Positions 8,212 to 16,432 of a stretch of DNA of 64,000 nt are shown here, in pieces. The translations under genes were made by a program, and so were the position numbers. How positions within the stretch are numbered: the first letter of the stretch is position 1; each line of letters begins with the position of its first letter. Under the pieces are notes generated by a model that saw nothing but the letters and a program-made list of their open reading frames with translations, did not search any database and had not been told where the DNA came from. Source of the stretch: Lentimicrobiaceae bacterium (GTDB lineage Bacteria > Bacteroidota > Bacteroidia > Bacteroidales > JAGNHN01); assembly GCA_018001695.1 (NCBI GenBank), contig JAGNHN010000014.1:1-64000 (forward strand). Direction: 5' to 3'.

Positions 8212-10451
8212 GCTTCTACCTCCTTTCCGGGATTCTCAGTGACAAATGTGACGAAATTGCCCCGCATGCCGGTGCCGCCCATGAGGGGATCCAGCATGAC
8301 ACGGGTGATGAGTTCAGAATCATTGATGCCTTTGCCGAAGGCCCGTGTAAGCCATTTGTTGGAATGTCCGAACCCATGGACGATGTAAACCGAATCCCAG
8401 CGGATCCTTTCCGTTATCCTCACCTTCACGGGAAACGAGGAAATGACCTCATCCTGGTTCTTGAGCCATACATACTGACCATTTTGGATATCCCAGACTT
8501 TGGCCACCTTGGGATTGACCCAGAGGTTGTTTTCCTCCATCAGGTCGGTGAGGTTGGGGTTATTGGCGGTACGGCTGAAGGTATGCATCGGAGCGCGGCC
8601 ATAGTTGAGGCGGTAAAAACCTTCAGGTGGTTCAGGATGTGGGGTATATACCGGCATCGGATCAAAACCTGTGGCAGCAAGCTCTGCTGAATACAGTTCG
8701 ATTTTCCCGCTATCTGTGGGAAACTCATAATCCTCACCCTTTTCCAGATAAAGGCTGCGTGCCTGGCGGTCCATCTTTTTGACTCCCAGCCGTTGCATTT
8801 CTTCCAGTGAGGAACCCAGTTCTTTCAATTGCCAGTCAAGTACTTCCGTATAATCCTCGTAATCAAAGAAATCGCTTAAACCGAGCCGGTGACCAAGTTC
8901 TCTGGCCATCCACCAGGCCGGTTTTGTATCGTAGAGTGGCGCCACTGCCGGCATGCGCAGCGCGATCCAGGGATCACGCTGGGGAGAATCGCGCAATTCA
9001 TCATAGCGCTCCAGGTAGGTGCATTCAGGGAAGATGACATCGGCATAGCCGGTGATCTCCATGGGCATCGTATCCACCACCAGCATGAAGTCGAGGGCTT
9101 CCATGGCTGTGCTCCATTGTTTCTTATCGGGCATGGTCAGCGGAAGGTTGGTGCCTGCCACGATCCATGCATGGATGCGGTGGGTGTTTTCCGGTGAAGG
9201 AATAGAGGCTTCGATCAGGGCATTGGCAACGGCAAGCCCGGCAAACGGAAAGCGTCCGTTATGCGTGTCACGCCAGGTCCAGGAAGGCTTGGGATAAGGA
9301 GGATGCGGAAAATCAGGAACGGAAACATTGTCCTTGAAGTAGATACCTCCCCTTCGCCCATAGCTTCCGAGTAGGGCATTCAGGATGGCGATGGCCCGTG
9401 AACGCTGGGTATCATCACCATACCAGGTCACATGACGGCCTGGGTGGATGATCACGGAAGGGGCGGCATCGGCCATGGTGCGGGCTGTCTCCCGGATCAG
9501 ATGGGGTTCAATGGTTGTAATACCGTAGGCCCACTCAGGTGTAAAGGGTTGTACATGGCGCTTCAGTTCTTCAAAACCACTGGCGTAGCGGGAAATGTAC
9601 TCTTTGTCGTACCATTCCTCATTGATAAGCACATGCATCCATGCCAGTAACAAAGCCATATCTGTAGCAGGCTTTATCGGCAACCAGTAACGCGATTTGC
9701 TTGCAACAGTGGAGAAGCGGGGGTCTACGGTGATGAGCTGAATACCATTGTCGATGGCGTCCGACATCTCCTGGACCTGACTGTTGTGCATGTTTTCACC
9801 CAGGTGGGAGCCGATCAGTACCATACAGCGGGCATCCCGGATATCCAGTGGTTCGGGTGAACCCAGTCCGGATCCGAAGGTGAGGGCGAAACCTACCTCA
9901 CGTGGGCCGCGGCACTGGGCAAAGGAAGGGGCGACGATATTTGCAGAACCCATGGCTTTGAGGAGATGCGAGAAATGCGTCCCGGCGGATCCGTGGTTGA
10001 AGAGTGCGATGCTTTCCGGCCCATGGCGATCAGCAATCTCCCGCAGTCTTTGCGTCACAAGATCGAGTGCTTCCTCCCAGCTGGCTTCGCGGAAGGTCTG
10101 CTTCCCATTGTCTTCCACCCTGATAAGTGGCCGTTTCAGGCGGTCTCTGTCATGAAACATCCCGACGCCACCAGTTCCACGCGGGCATAAGCGTCCGTTG
10201 CAATGCGGGTCTTCCGGATGGCCAATCACCTTTTTGATGTCCCCGGACCCGTCGCTATAAGCCCATCCTGCACATTTCCAGAAACATACTTCGCAATAGG
10301 TCGGCGTGCGGCTGAGGGTATCCCTGTCCATGGCAGTAAGCCGTGTTGCCAGGGAAGATCCTTTGGCCCAACGCAGGGTTCCGGCCCCGATAGCCAGACC
10401 TCCTAAACCCAGTGCTGAAATCCTGATGAATTCTCTTCTTGAGCTTTTCAT
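8208..10451 (-). CDS. psrA: Molybdopterin oxidoreductase, polysulfide/thiosulfate reductase type catalytic subunit
   Basis: A 747-residue DMSO-reductase-family enzyme. The N-terminus carries a twin-arginine signal (SRREFIRISALGLGGLAIG), so it is exported folded to the periplasm. A proximal [4Fe-4S] site is formed by C53, C56, C60 and C89 (YCEVCFWKC, later GRLCPRG). The probable molybdenum ligand is C180 in AQCRGPREVGF; cysteine there fits the PsrA/PhsA group rather than serine (DMSO reductase) or aspartate (NarG). The C-terminal molydopterin dinucleotide-binding domain includes RAPMHTFSRTANNP. First gene of the operon with psrB, psrC, the split permease and rhodaneses. Polysulfide, thiosulfate, tetrathionate or arsenate-like substrates remain possible; context favours sulfur. 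Confidence 0.88.
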   Translation of the reverse strand: MKSSRREFIRISALGLGGLAIGAGTLRWAKGSSLATRLTAMDRDTLSRTPTYCEVCFWKCAGWAYSDGSGDIKKVIGHPEDPHCNGRLCPRGTGGVGMFHDRDRLKRPLIRVEDNGKQTFREASWEEALDLVTQRLREIADRHGPESIALFNHGSAGTHFSHLLKAMGSANIVAPSFAQCRGPREVGFALTFGSGLGSPEPLDIRDARCMVLIGSHLGENMHNSQVQEMSDAIDNGIQLITVDPRFSTVASKSRYWLPIKPATDMALLLAWMHVLINEEWYDKEYISRYASGFEELKRHVQPFTPEWAYGITTIEPHLIRETARTMADAAPSVIIHPGRHVTWYGDDTQRSRAIAILNALLGSYGRRGGIYFKDNVSVPDFPHPPYPKPSWTWRDTHNGRFPFAGLAVANALIEASIPSPENTHRIHAWIVAGTNLPLTMPDKKQWSTAMEALDFMLVVDTMPMEITGYADVIFPECTYLERYDELRDSPQRDPWIALRMPAVAPLYDTKPAWWMARELGHRLGLSDFFDYEDYTEVLDWQLKELGSSLEEMQRLGVKKMDRQARSLYLEKGEDYEFPTDSGKIELYSAELAATGFDPMPVYTPHPEPPEGFYRLNYGRAPMHTFSRTANNPNLTDLMEENNLWVNPKVAKVWDIQNGQYVWLKNQDEVISSFPVKVRITERIRWDSVYIVHGFGHSNKWLTRAFGKGINDSELITRVMLDPLMGGTGMRGNFVTFVTENPGKEVEA

Positions 10452-10807
10452 ATTTGATAATTAATCCTTTACGCTGATTCAAAGCATACAATAGATGCAA
10501 ATAATTATCTATATGTATTCTGATTCAAAATTAGGGACTTATCTTAAACCGGGCCTCAAACGAAATAAGCATTGACAATATATTGATGTGTTTGATTAAC
10601 AGGTCAATATTATTAGAAGCATTTAAAGTGGGTGATTTATCAGATCTTTAAATATCAGTTTAACAATACGATACATCTTTCTTTAGAATCTATATAAATT
10701 GCAGCTGAATGGGTCATCCTGCGGATTCAGGAACCGTTTGAAGCGCCCCCGGGTGTTCGAGTGCCTAAAATTGTACCTTAGTAAGCCGCATTACAGCAAG
10801 GAAAGTG
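10452..10807. promoter_or_regulatory. Divergent control region between psr-like operon and Rieske/cytochrome b genes
   Basis: An AT-rich stretch of 356 bases without a gene, lying between two oppositely directed respiratory operons, so it should hold both promoters. I see no exact TAnnTTTG element on either strand. Visible symmetry includes TTGAT-N6-GTCAA at 10592-10607, the perfect palindrome CAATATATTG at 10576-10585, and the arms ATTGAC (10571-10576) and GTCAAT (10603-10608). These resemble, but do not match, FNR/CRP-family sites: the canonical FNR spacing is four bases. A redox or sulfur-responsive regulator is plausible; none is encoded nearby. Confidence 0.45.
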
Positions 10808-11224
10808 ATGAAATCCAGGATGGCAGGGTGGCGTTTGGACCGCCGTAATTTTCTCAGGATGACAGGTTACCTGTTGTTTTTGCCATTGATCTACCTTACC
10901 GGGCGCACTTTGAAACAAAAGGAGGCACTGCAGGGAGCGCGTGAATGGCACCTGCCCATGCCTGCTCCGGGTGAAGTGGCGTTTCATGGCCCTGTGATAT
11001 TGATCAATGAGGGTAGTGACAAATCTGTCCGGGCCTATGCTTCAGCATGCACCCATCTGGGTTGCAGGATTGAGCGTCTTGAAAACAATCTGCTCATCTG
11101 CCCATGCCATGGCTCACGTTACGACCTGGATGGCAAACCGGTTCAGGGTCCTGCCGTGAAATCATTGCAAAGTCTACCCTTGGAAGTAATGGAAGACACC
11201 CTCACCGTTAACGTCACTGTCTGA
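10808..11224 (+). CDS. Rieske iron-sulfur protein with Tat-like signal
   Basis: A 138-residue Rieske [2Fe-2S] protein. The cluster-binding motifs are CTHLGC and CPCHGSRYD, each giving one cysteine and one histidine ligand plus the disulfide cysteines typical of high-potential Rieske proteins. The N-terminus RLDRRNFLRMTGYLLFLPLIYL looks like a twin-arginine signal kept as a membrane anchor. A GTG lies directly before the ATG at 10808; I chose the ATG. The cytochrome b gene follows after 3 bases, so the two form a Rieske/cytochrome b complex that oxidises quinol (or reduces quinone) at the periplasmic face. Confidence 0.93.
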   Translation: MKSRMAGWRLDRRNFLRMTGYLLFLPLIYLTGRTLKQKEALQGAREWHLPMPAPGEVAFHGPVILINEGSDKSVRAYASACTHLGCRIERLENNLLICPCHGSRYDLDGKPVQGPAVKSLQSLPLEVMEDTLTVNVTV

Positions 11225-11227
11225 GCC

Positions 11228-13975
11228 ATGAAGCAGGTCGACCACCTTACGTACAAACCGTGGCGCTTTCTATCCATATCATTGGGAACATGGAGCATTG
11301 CTGCCTTTCTGATTTGCGTTCTGAGTGGCATCATCCTCACGCTTCCTTTTGACATTAATAATGCGTATGCCAGCATCAGCCGCCTGATGATCCTGAATCC
11401 GGCTGCAGCCTTTTTCCGTAACCTGCATTACTGGAGCGCACAGGTCTTTCTCATTATCACCCTCTTACATTTCATTGACTACCTGCTCCGTTATCCTTTG
11501 GGCAGTATTACTTATGGGATATGGGCCCGCCTGGTCTTCTCCCTGCTGGTAGTGTTCTTTGTCATGTTATCGGGATTCATGCTTAAATCAGACCATGACA
11601 GTTTACAGGCCTACCGCATCCTGGACGCCTTGTTTGACGCCCTGCCCCTTGCCGGGCCGGCGCTGGGCGATTTCCTCCTCGGTAAGGAGGCAGATATGCA
11701 GATTGTTTATGTTCACCACATTGCTACGGCCACATTGATCCTGCTCATAATCATTTTTGAGCATACGCGTAGAATTTGGGGAAACTGGAAAGCCTGGACA
11801 CTCAGCCTGGTTGCGCTCTCTTCTTTGTCGCTTTTCCTCAGTGCTCCTTTACACGACAACCTGGAACCCCTGGTACGGGGGCCCTGGTATTTCCTGGGCT
11901 TGCAGGAACTACTGCATTGGCTGCATAAAGGCGTCTGGGCCTGGTGGCTTTTGTTCTTGCTGTTGGCCGGCCTGCTGATCCTGCCCATGCTGAAGATACC
12001 GTCTTACCGTTGGTTACGTAATGCCTTGCTTGTGTCAGGAATGGTATATGCTATCATCACCCTGGAGGCCTTTCTTTTCCGGGCTGAAGCCTGGTCTTTC
12101 TCGCTCCCCTGGAATGAGTCCCGCGCCATGCAAAGACTCTTTCCCATGAGAGCCGGCGGTCTGGGATGGATGGCACAGAACACGGCACTTGCCAGCCAAT
12201 CCTGGCATACGAAGGATGGGAGGCATGAATCCTGTATGAACTGCCATACCGGTATGACGGGTTTCTCTCCTTCCCATGATCCTCAGGCACTCGGTTGTTA
12301 TATCTGTCATCGCGGCAATCCCTATAGTATGAACAAAACGCTGTCGCACAGGGGCATGCTCACTGTTCCCGGGAACCTGGACCAGGCTCAGCTTAGCTGC
12401 GGGACGCCATCCTGCCATCCCGACATCACGGTCCGGGTGGGCGCCTCCATCATGACGACCCTGAGTGGGCTGGTGACCGTCAACCGCTACGTTTTTGGAG
12501 AATCAGACACCCTGGATGCCCTGGTGCATATCGCCGGTCTGGGCCAGACAGCCGCCGACAACCACCTGCGGGATCTCTGTGCGTCCTGTCATCTGGGGAG
12601 TAAGAAAGTCGCCCCCGGCCCCATGGATGAGATGCATCTGGGTGGTGGCTGTAATGCCTGCCACCTGCATTATGATGCCCGTGCCAGAGCAGCTTTCATT
12701 GCACGGCGGACCCATCCCGGCAGGGATACACTGCTTCCGTTGGTGCATCCCAGGCTGGACCTTCAGATTACCAACGACCGTTGCTTCGCCTGCCACAGCC
12801 GCTCCGGAAGGATCTCCACCAGTTATGAAGGCTGGCATGAAACAACATGGCAGGCTGGTCAGGTGGCCGGACAATCGGGATTCAGGGTGCTGGAAGACAA
12901 ACGCGTATTTCGATATGTCTTTGCCGATGTTCATCACAGCAAGGGCCTGGAATGCATAGATTGCCACCTTTCATGGGAATTGATGGGCGACGGCAGCCTG
13001 TATGCCCATAAAGAAGACCAGGTCAGGATACGTTGTACGGATTGTCATCCTTCAAGCTATCAGGCATTTCGTTTCAATGACAGGACCGATGCCGATGCCC
13101 GGAAAATACTGGCCTTGCAGACCCCGTCCACCAGTAAGTCCTATCTGCAAACAGCCCTGGGCGGTTATACCCTCTGGAACACGGGTAGAGACAGTAATGG
13201 CACTACTTACCTTCAGGGGAAAGTGAACGGCCGGAGTTACATTTTAAAGCCCAGCGCACCGGATTGCCAGCAGGGTACGGTTCATGAAAAGCTCAGTTGC
13301 GCGGCGTGTCATACAGCATGGACACCCACCTGCATAGGTTGCCACAACACATACGATCCCAGGGTTCAGGGTTTTGATCTGCTTGCCCAGAAGGACATCA
13401 AAGGAGCCTGGTCTGAGCATATCGGTTTGTTCTTATCCGATGTTCCCACCTTGGGCGTGCGCATTAACAAAACCGGGGAGGCGGAATATGTACCCTGCGC
13501 TCCCGGCATGATCCTGACCGTGGACCGGGGCAGCTACCGGGGTAAGCCGGATCAGGATGTGGCCTACAAGCGGCTGTTTGCACCGGTTCAGCCACATACG
13601 GTTCAGGCTGTGGGGCTGGATTGCAAGGCATGTCATAAGAATCCTGTGGCACTCGGCTTTGGAAGAGGCGAACTGACTTACGATATCCGCGATGGTAAAG
13701 GATACTGGCGTTTCTCGCCCCGCTTTGCCAACCGCATTGAAGATAACCTGCCGGAAGATGCCTGGACCGGCTTTATGGATGGCCGTAAGGGACAAGCAAC
13801 CCGGCATACACTGCGGCCTATGTCAACGGAGGAGCAGCAACGCATGCTGCGTGTCGGGGCCTGCCTGCATTGCCATGCGTCCACCTCGATGGTTATGAAG
13901 GAAAGTCTCCGCACCTATGAGCAGATGCTCAAGCAATTGCCGCCACAATGTATCCTCCCAGTATTCCAGAAATGA
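11228..13975 (+). CDS. Cytochrome b fused to multiheme cytochrome c
   Basis: A 915-residue fusion. Residues 1-300 are a cytochrome b/b6-type membrane domain with the two heme-ligating histidine pairs H67/H81 (HX13H) and H164/H179 (HX14H, the spacing of cytochrome b6) plus further helices to about 290. From 336 on it is a periplasmic multiheme cytochrome with 11 CXXCH motifs (cysteines at 336, 357, 451, 475, 519, 576, 603, 691, 702, 799 and 879) and one CX4CH (C391). With the Rieske protein just upstream it should form an alternative quinol:cytochrome c oxidoreductase whose electron acceptor is built in. The partner enzyme is not shown by the sequence; the psr-like operon is the divergent neighbour. 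Confidence 0.92.
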   Translation: MKQVDHLTYKPWRFLSISLGTWSIAAFLICVLSGIILTLPFDINNAYASISRLMILNPAAAFFRNLHYWSAQVFLIITLLHFIDYLLRYPLGSITYGIWARLVFSLLVVFFVMLSGFMLKSDHDSLQAYRILDALFDALPLAGPALGDFLLGKEADMQIVYVHHIATATLILLIIIFEHTRRIWGNWKAWTLSLVALSSLSLFLSAPLHDNLEPLVRGPWYFLGLQELLHWLHKGVWAWWLLFLLLAGLLILPMLKIPSYRWLRNALLVSGMVYAIITLEAFLFRAEAWSFSLPWNESRAMQRLFPMRAGGLGWMAQNTALASQSWHTKDGRHESCMNCHTGMTGFSPSHDPQALGCYICHRGNPYSMNKTLSHRGMLTVPGNLDQAQLSCGTPSCHPDITVRVGASIMTTLSGLVTVNRYVFGESDTLDALVHIAGLGQTAADNHLRDLCASCHLGSKKVAPGPMDEMHLGGGCNACHLHYDARARAAFIARRTHPGRDTLLPLVHPRLDLQITNDRCFACHSRSGRISTSYEGWHETTWQAGQVAGQSGFRVLEDKRVFRYVFADVHHSKGLECIDCHLSWELMGDGSLYAHKEDQVRIRCTDCHPSSYQAFRFNDRTDADARKILALQTPSTSKSYLQTALGGYTLWNTGRDSNGTTYLQGKVNGRSYILKPSAPDCQQGTVHEKLSCAACHTAWTPTCIGCHNTYDPRVQGFDLLAQKDIKGAWSEHIGLFLSDVPTLGVRINKTGEAEYVPCAPGMILTVDRGSYRGKPDQDVAYKRLFAPVQPHTVQAVGLDCKACHKNPVALGFGRGELTYDIRDGKGYWRFSPRFANRIEDNLPEDAWTGFMDGRKGQATRHTLRPMSTEEQQRMLRVGACLHCHASTSMVMKESLRTYEQMLKQLPPQCILPVFQK

Positions 13976-14089
13976 AGGGTTTGCTGATCACCAGAAATTC
14001 AATTATGTGTTATCTTTACATTATCAAAACCAGGGGATGTAACTTTCTGCGGGGACCGGCGTCACATATGTTACACAAACGATACAAAC

Positions 14090-14557
14090 ATGCATAGCAG
14101 GAGATTATACCGCAGCCGGACATCACGTATGCTCGGTGGTGTGGCAGGAGGACTGGCAGAGTATTTCGACATTGATCCCATCATCATGCGCCTGGTGTTT
14201 CTGGGCCTGGTGTTCTTCGGTGGCGGAGGTGTCATCATTTACATAATAATGTGGATTGTTGTACCTGAAAATCCGGAGAATCCTTTTTTTAATGCATACA
14301 ACGCAAACGAAAATCCTATGAACGAATCTCAGGAATTCCAGTCGAAACCCAATTTCGAAGAAGAAAAACCAGTGAAGGAACCCAGGGCGAACCAGGGCGG
14401 ACTGATGGCAGGGTTGATCCTGATCACTCTCGGCGTCCTTTTCCTGGTGGAGCGCTTTATCCCCAGGGTAGATTTTGGGGATTTATGGCCGGCCTTGCTC
14501 ATTGTGGCCGGTATCGCGCTGCTGTTCAATGCATCCACTAAGACAAAAAAGCTTTGA
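14090..14557 (+). CDS. PspC-domain membrane protein
   Basis: A 155-residue protein. The N-terminal PspC domain is clear (LYRSRTSRMLGGVAGGLAEYF, then a hydrophobic helix ending in IIMWIVVPENP). After an acidic, low-complexity linker (about 70-105) comes a pair of short hydrophobic segments, GLMAGLILITLGVLFLVERF and WPALLIVAGIALLF, of the LiaI/LiaF transmembrane type. PspC proteins belong to envelope-stress systems, though many Bacteroidota copies are of unknown role. The stop overlaps the start region of the next gene, which begins with the same type of membrane pair, so the two probably work together. Confidence 0.88.
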   Translation: MHSRRLYRSRTSRMLGGVAGGLAEYFDIDPIIMRLVFLGLVFFGGGGVIIYIIMWIVVPENPENPFFNAYNANENPMNESQEFQSKPNFEEEKPVKEPRANQGGLMAGLILITLGVLFLVERFIPRVDFGDLWPALLIVAGIALLFNASTKTKKL

Positions 14558-14559
14558 TT

Positions 14560-15495
14560 ATGACCTACAAAAGAGTGTTCTGGGGTGTTATCCTCGTCCT
14601 GATCGGTGTCCTGGTCCTTCTCAAAAACCTGGACATGATTCATTTCAGCTGGTTCGCTTTCTGGCGTCTCTGGCCTTTACTGCTCATCTTATGGGGTATA
14701 TCCGTCCTGCCTATCAAGGATTGGATTAAGCTATCGGTGACCTTCCTTGCCATTGCAGCAACTTTCTGGATCGCTTCGGAAAGCGGCAATCTGAAGATGG
14801 GACCCTGTGAGAAATCTGATCACTACAGCTGGGGCTGGGATGACTGGGATGGTACAGAAGAGGGCTTGCAAGGACGTGAGACCCAGGTGATCCGCGAGAA
14901 AATGGATTCCAGCATACGGTTTGCCGTATTGAAGATGACAGCTGCCGCGGGTTCGTTCGACATCAGAGGAAAAACCGATGACCTGCTCTTCTTCAGACGT
15001 TCCGGCATGGTGGGGCAATATGAGATGACACGGCAAATGGAAGGTGAAACCTGTACCCTGAATTTCCAGATCCGTGAAAAAAATATCACCAGCAGCAACG
15101 ATGGAAACCGCGTTGTTATGCGACTCAATGCACTGCCGGTATGGGATCTCGATCTGGATGTGGGTGCCGCTGAGATTGACTTCGACATGAGTGAATACCA
15201 GGTCAAAAATGTAGATATTGACGGTGGCGCCGCTTCCATGAAACTGCGCTTCGGGAACATGGCCCCGGAGGTTAACATCGACATTGATGCCGGGGCTTCT
15301 TCCATTACCCTTTATATTCCGAAAGATGCGGGATGCAAGGTGGACATGGACACTTTTGTAACTGGAAAGACCCTGGATGGCTTTGAGCGCCTATCCAGGG
15401 GAAATTACCAGACCCCTGGATATGATACAGCTTCGGTGCGGTTTTTTGTCAAACTTGATGCAGCCGTTTCCGATCTCAAGATTGAACGTTACTGA
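14560..15495 (+). CDS. LiaF/DUF5668-type membrane protein with beta-helix C-terminus
   Basis: About 311 residues. The N-terminus has three or four hydrophobic segments (FWGVILVLIGVLVLL, WPLLLILWGISVL, LSVTFLAIAATFWIA) like those at the end of the preceding PspC protein. The remainder is a repetitive beta-rich domain with alternating D/A/S steps (LDLDVGAAEIDFDMS, NVDIDGGAASMKLRF, NIDIDAGASSITLYI), as in the C-terminal domains of LiaF-like proteins. The upstream TTG in frame overlaps the preceding stop; I use the ATG at 14560. An envelope-stress role is inferred from the pairing with PspC, and no regulator gene is adjacent. Confidence 0.82.
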   Translation: MTYKRVFWGVILVLIGVLVLLKNLDMIHFSWFAFWRLWPLLLILWGISVLPIKDWIKLSVTFLAIAATFWIASESGNLKMGPCEKSDHYSWGWDDWDGTEEGLQGRETQVIREKMDSSIRFAVLKMTAAAGSFDIRGKTDDLLFFRRSGMVGQYEMTRQMEGETCTLNFQIREKNITSSNDGNRVVMRLNALPVWDLDLDVGAAEIDFDMSEYQVKNVDIDGGAASMKLRFGNMAPEVNIDIDAGASSITLYIPKDAGCKVDMDTFVTGKTLDGFERLSRGNYQTPGYDTASVRFFVKLDAAVSDLKIERY

Positions 15496-15567
15496 TACTA
15501 TCTGGTCTTAAAACTTGATTCCTTACTGCTCTTTAATCCGCTAGCGATGAAGCTGCCAATCATTGCC

Positions 15568-15575
15568 TAACTTTG
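15568..15575 (+). promoter_or_regulatory. Bacteroidota -7 element upstream of tatC
   Basis: TAACTTTG fits the TAnnTTTG -7 consensus of the Bacteroidota housekeeping sigma factor and ends 14 bases before the tatC ATG. No convincing -33 TTTG is seen at the right distance. It argues against the longer in-frame TTG start at 15563, which would begin upstream of the expected transcription start. Confidence 0.42.
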
Positions 15576-15589
15576 GGGCCCTTGAAGTT

Positions 15590-16432
15590 ATGGCAGAAGA
15601 ATACAGCAATAAGCAGGAAAAGAAAAAAGACAACGGAAAGGAGATGACTTTCTGGGAGCATCTTGATGCGCTCCGGGGTCATCTTTTTCGTTCCCTTATG
15701 GCGGTAACTGCATTTACGATACTGGCATTTGTCAATCGTAAAGTACTATTTGATAAGATCATACTTGCTCCGAAGGAAGCGGATTTCCCCACCAACAGAA
15801 TGCTGTGTAAGCTGGGTGACCTTCTGAACACACCCCAGCTCTGCCTGGGAAATCTGGAGTTGAATATCATCAACATCCAGTTGAGCGGGCAGTTTCTTAC
15901 CCATATGTACATTTCCCTGGCAGCGGGCGTAGTGCTGGCGCTGCCCTATATCGTTTGGGAAATATTCCGCTTTATTGAGCCTGGACTCTATGAACATGAG
16001 CGCAAATATGCCCGCGGAGGTGTATGGATTACCTCTCTCCTCTTTATCACGGGCGTCCTGTTCAGCTACTTTCTGATCGTACCGCTTACGATACAATTCC
16101 TTGGAGGCTATCAGGTGAGTGCATCTGTTGCCAATCAGATCGCGCTCGGGTCGTACATCAAGACCGTGGTATCGGTGAGTTTTGCGGTTGGGCTGGTGTT
16201 TGAGCTGCCCGTGCTCATTTATTTCCTTGCCCGCACCGGTATCGTGACCGCCGCATGGATGCGTAAGAACAGAAAGATAATGCTGGTGCTTACCCTGGTT
16301 CTTTCAGCCATTATTACACCCCCCGATGTCTTTAGCCAAATCATGGTAGCCATCCCACTCATTATCCTGTATGAATTCAGTATCAGGATTGCAGCGAAGG
16401 TGGAAAAGAAACGGGTCGTATCGATGGATTAA
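15590..16432 (+). CDS. tatC: Twin-arginine translocase subunit TatC
   Basis: A 280-residue membrane protein with six helices and TatC signatures: TFWEHLDALRGHLFRS at the N-terminus (the conserved glutamate and arginine region binding the signal peptide), PYIVWEIFRFIEPGLYEHERKYARG, FELPVLIYFLARTGIV and the ending ALSAIITPPDVFSQIMVAIPLIILYEFSI. It exports folded proteins with RR signals; PsrA and the Rieske protein in this window are likely clients. The start is at 15590, supported by the -7 element just upstream. Its stop overlaps the convergent hydrolase gene by four bases. No tatA-like gene is seen here. Confidence 0.97.
   Translation: MAEEYSNKQEKKKDNGKEMTFWEHLDALRGHLFRSLMAVTAFTILAFVNRKVLFDKIILAPKEADFPTNRMLCKLGDLLNTPQLCLGNLELNIINIQLSGQFLTHMYISLAAGVVLALPYIVWEIFRFIEPGLYEHERKYARGGVWITSLLFITGVLFSYFLIVPLTIQFLGGYQVSASVANQIALGSYIKTVVSVSFAVGLVFELPVLIYFLARTGIVTAAWMRKNRKIMLVLTLVLSAIITPPDVFSQIMVAIPLIILYEFSIRIAAKVEKKRVVSMD

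Noticed and set aside
10592-10607. FNR box between the respiratory operons
   Set aside because: TTGAT-N6-GTCAA has a spacer of six rather than the canonical four, so I do not name it an FNR site; it is kept only as an unassigned inverted repeat.
12503-12967. A 154-codon minus-strand frame inside the multiheme cytochrome gene
   Set aside because: Complement of a gene whose CXXCH pattern is unambiguous; the frame has no motif.
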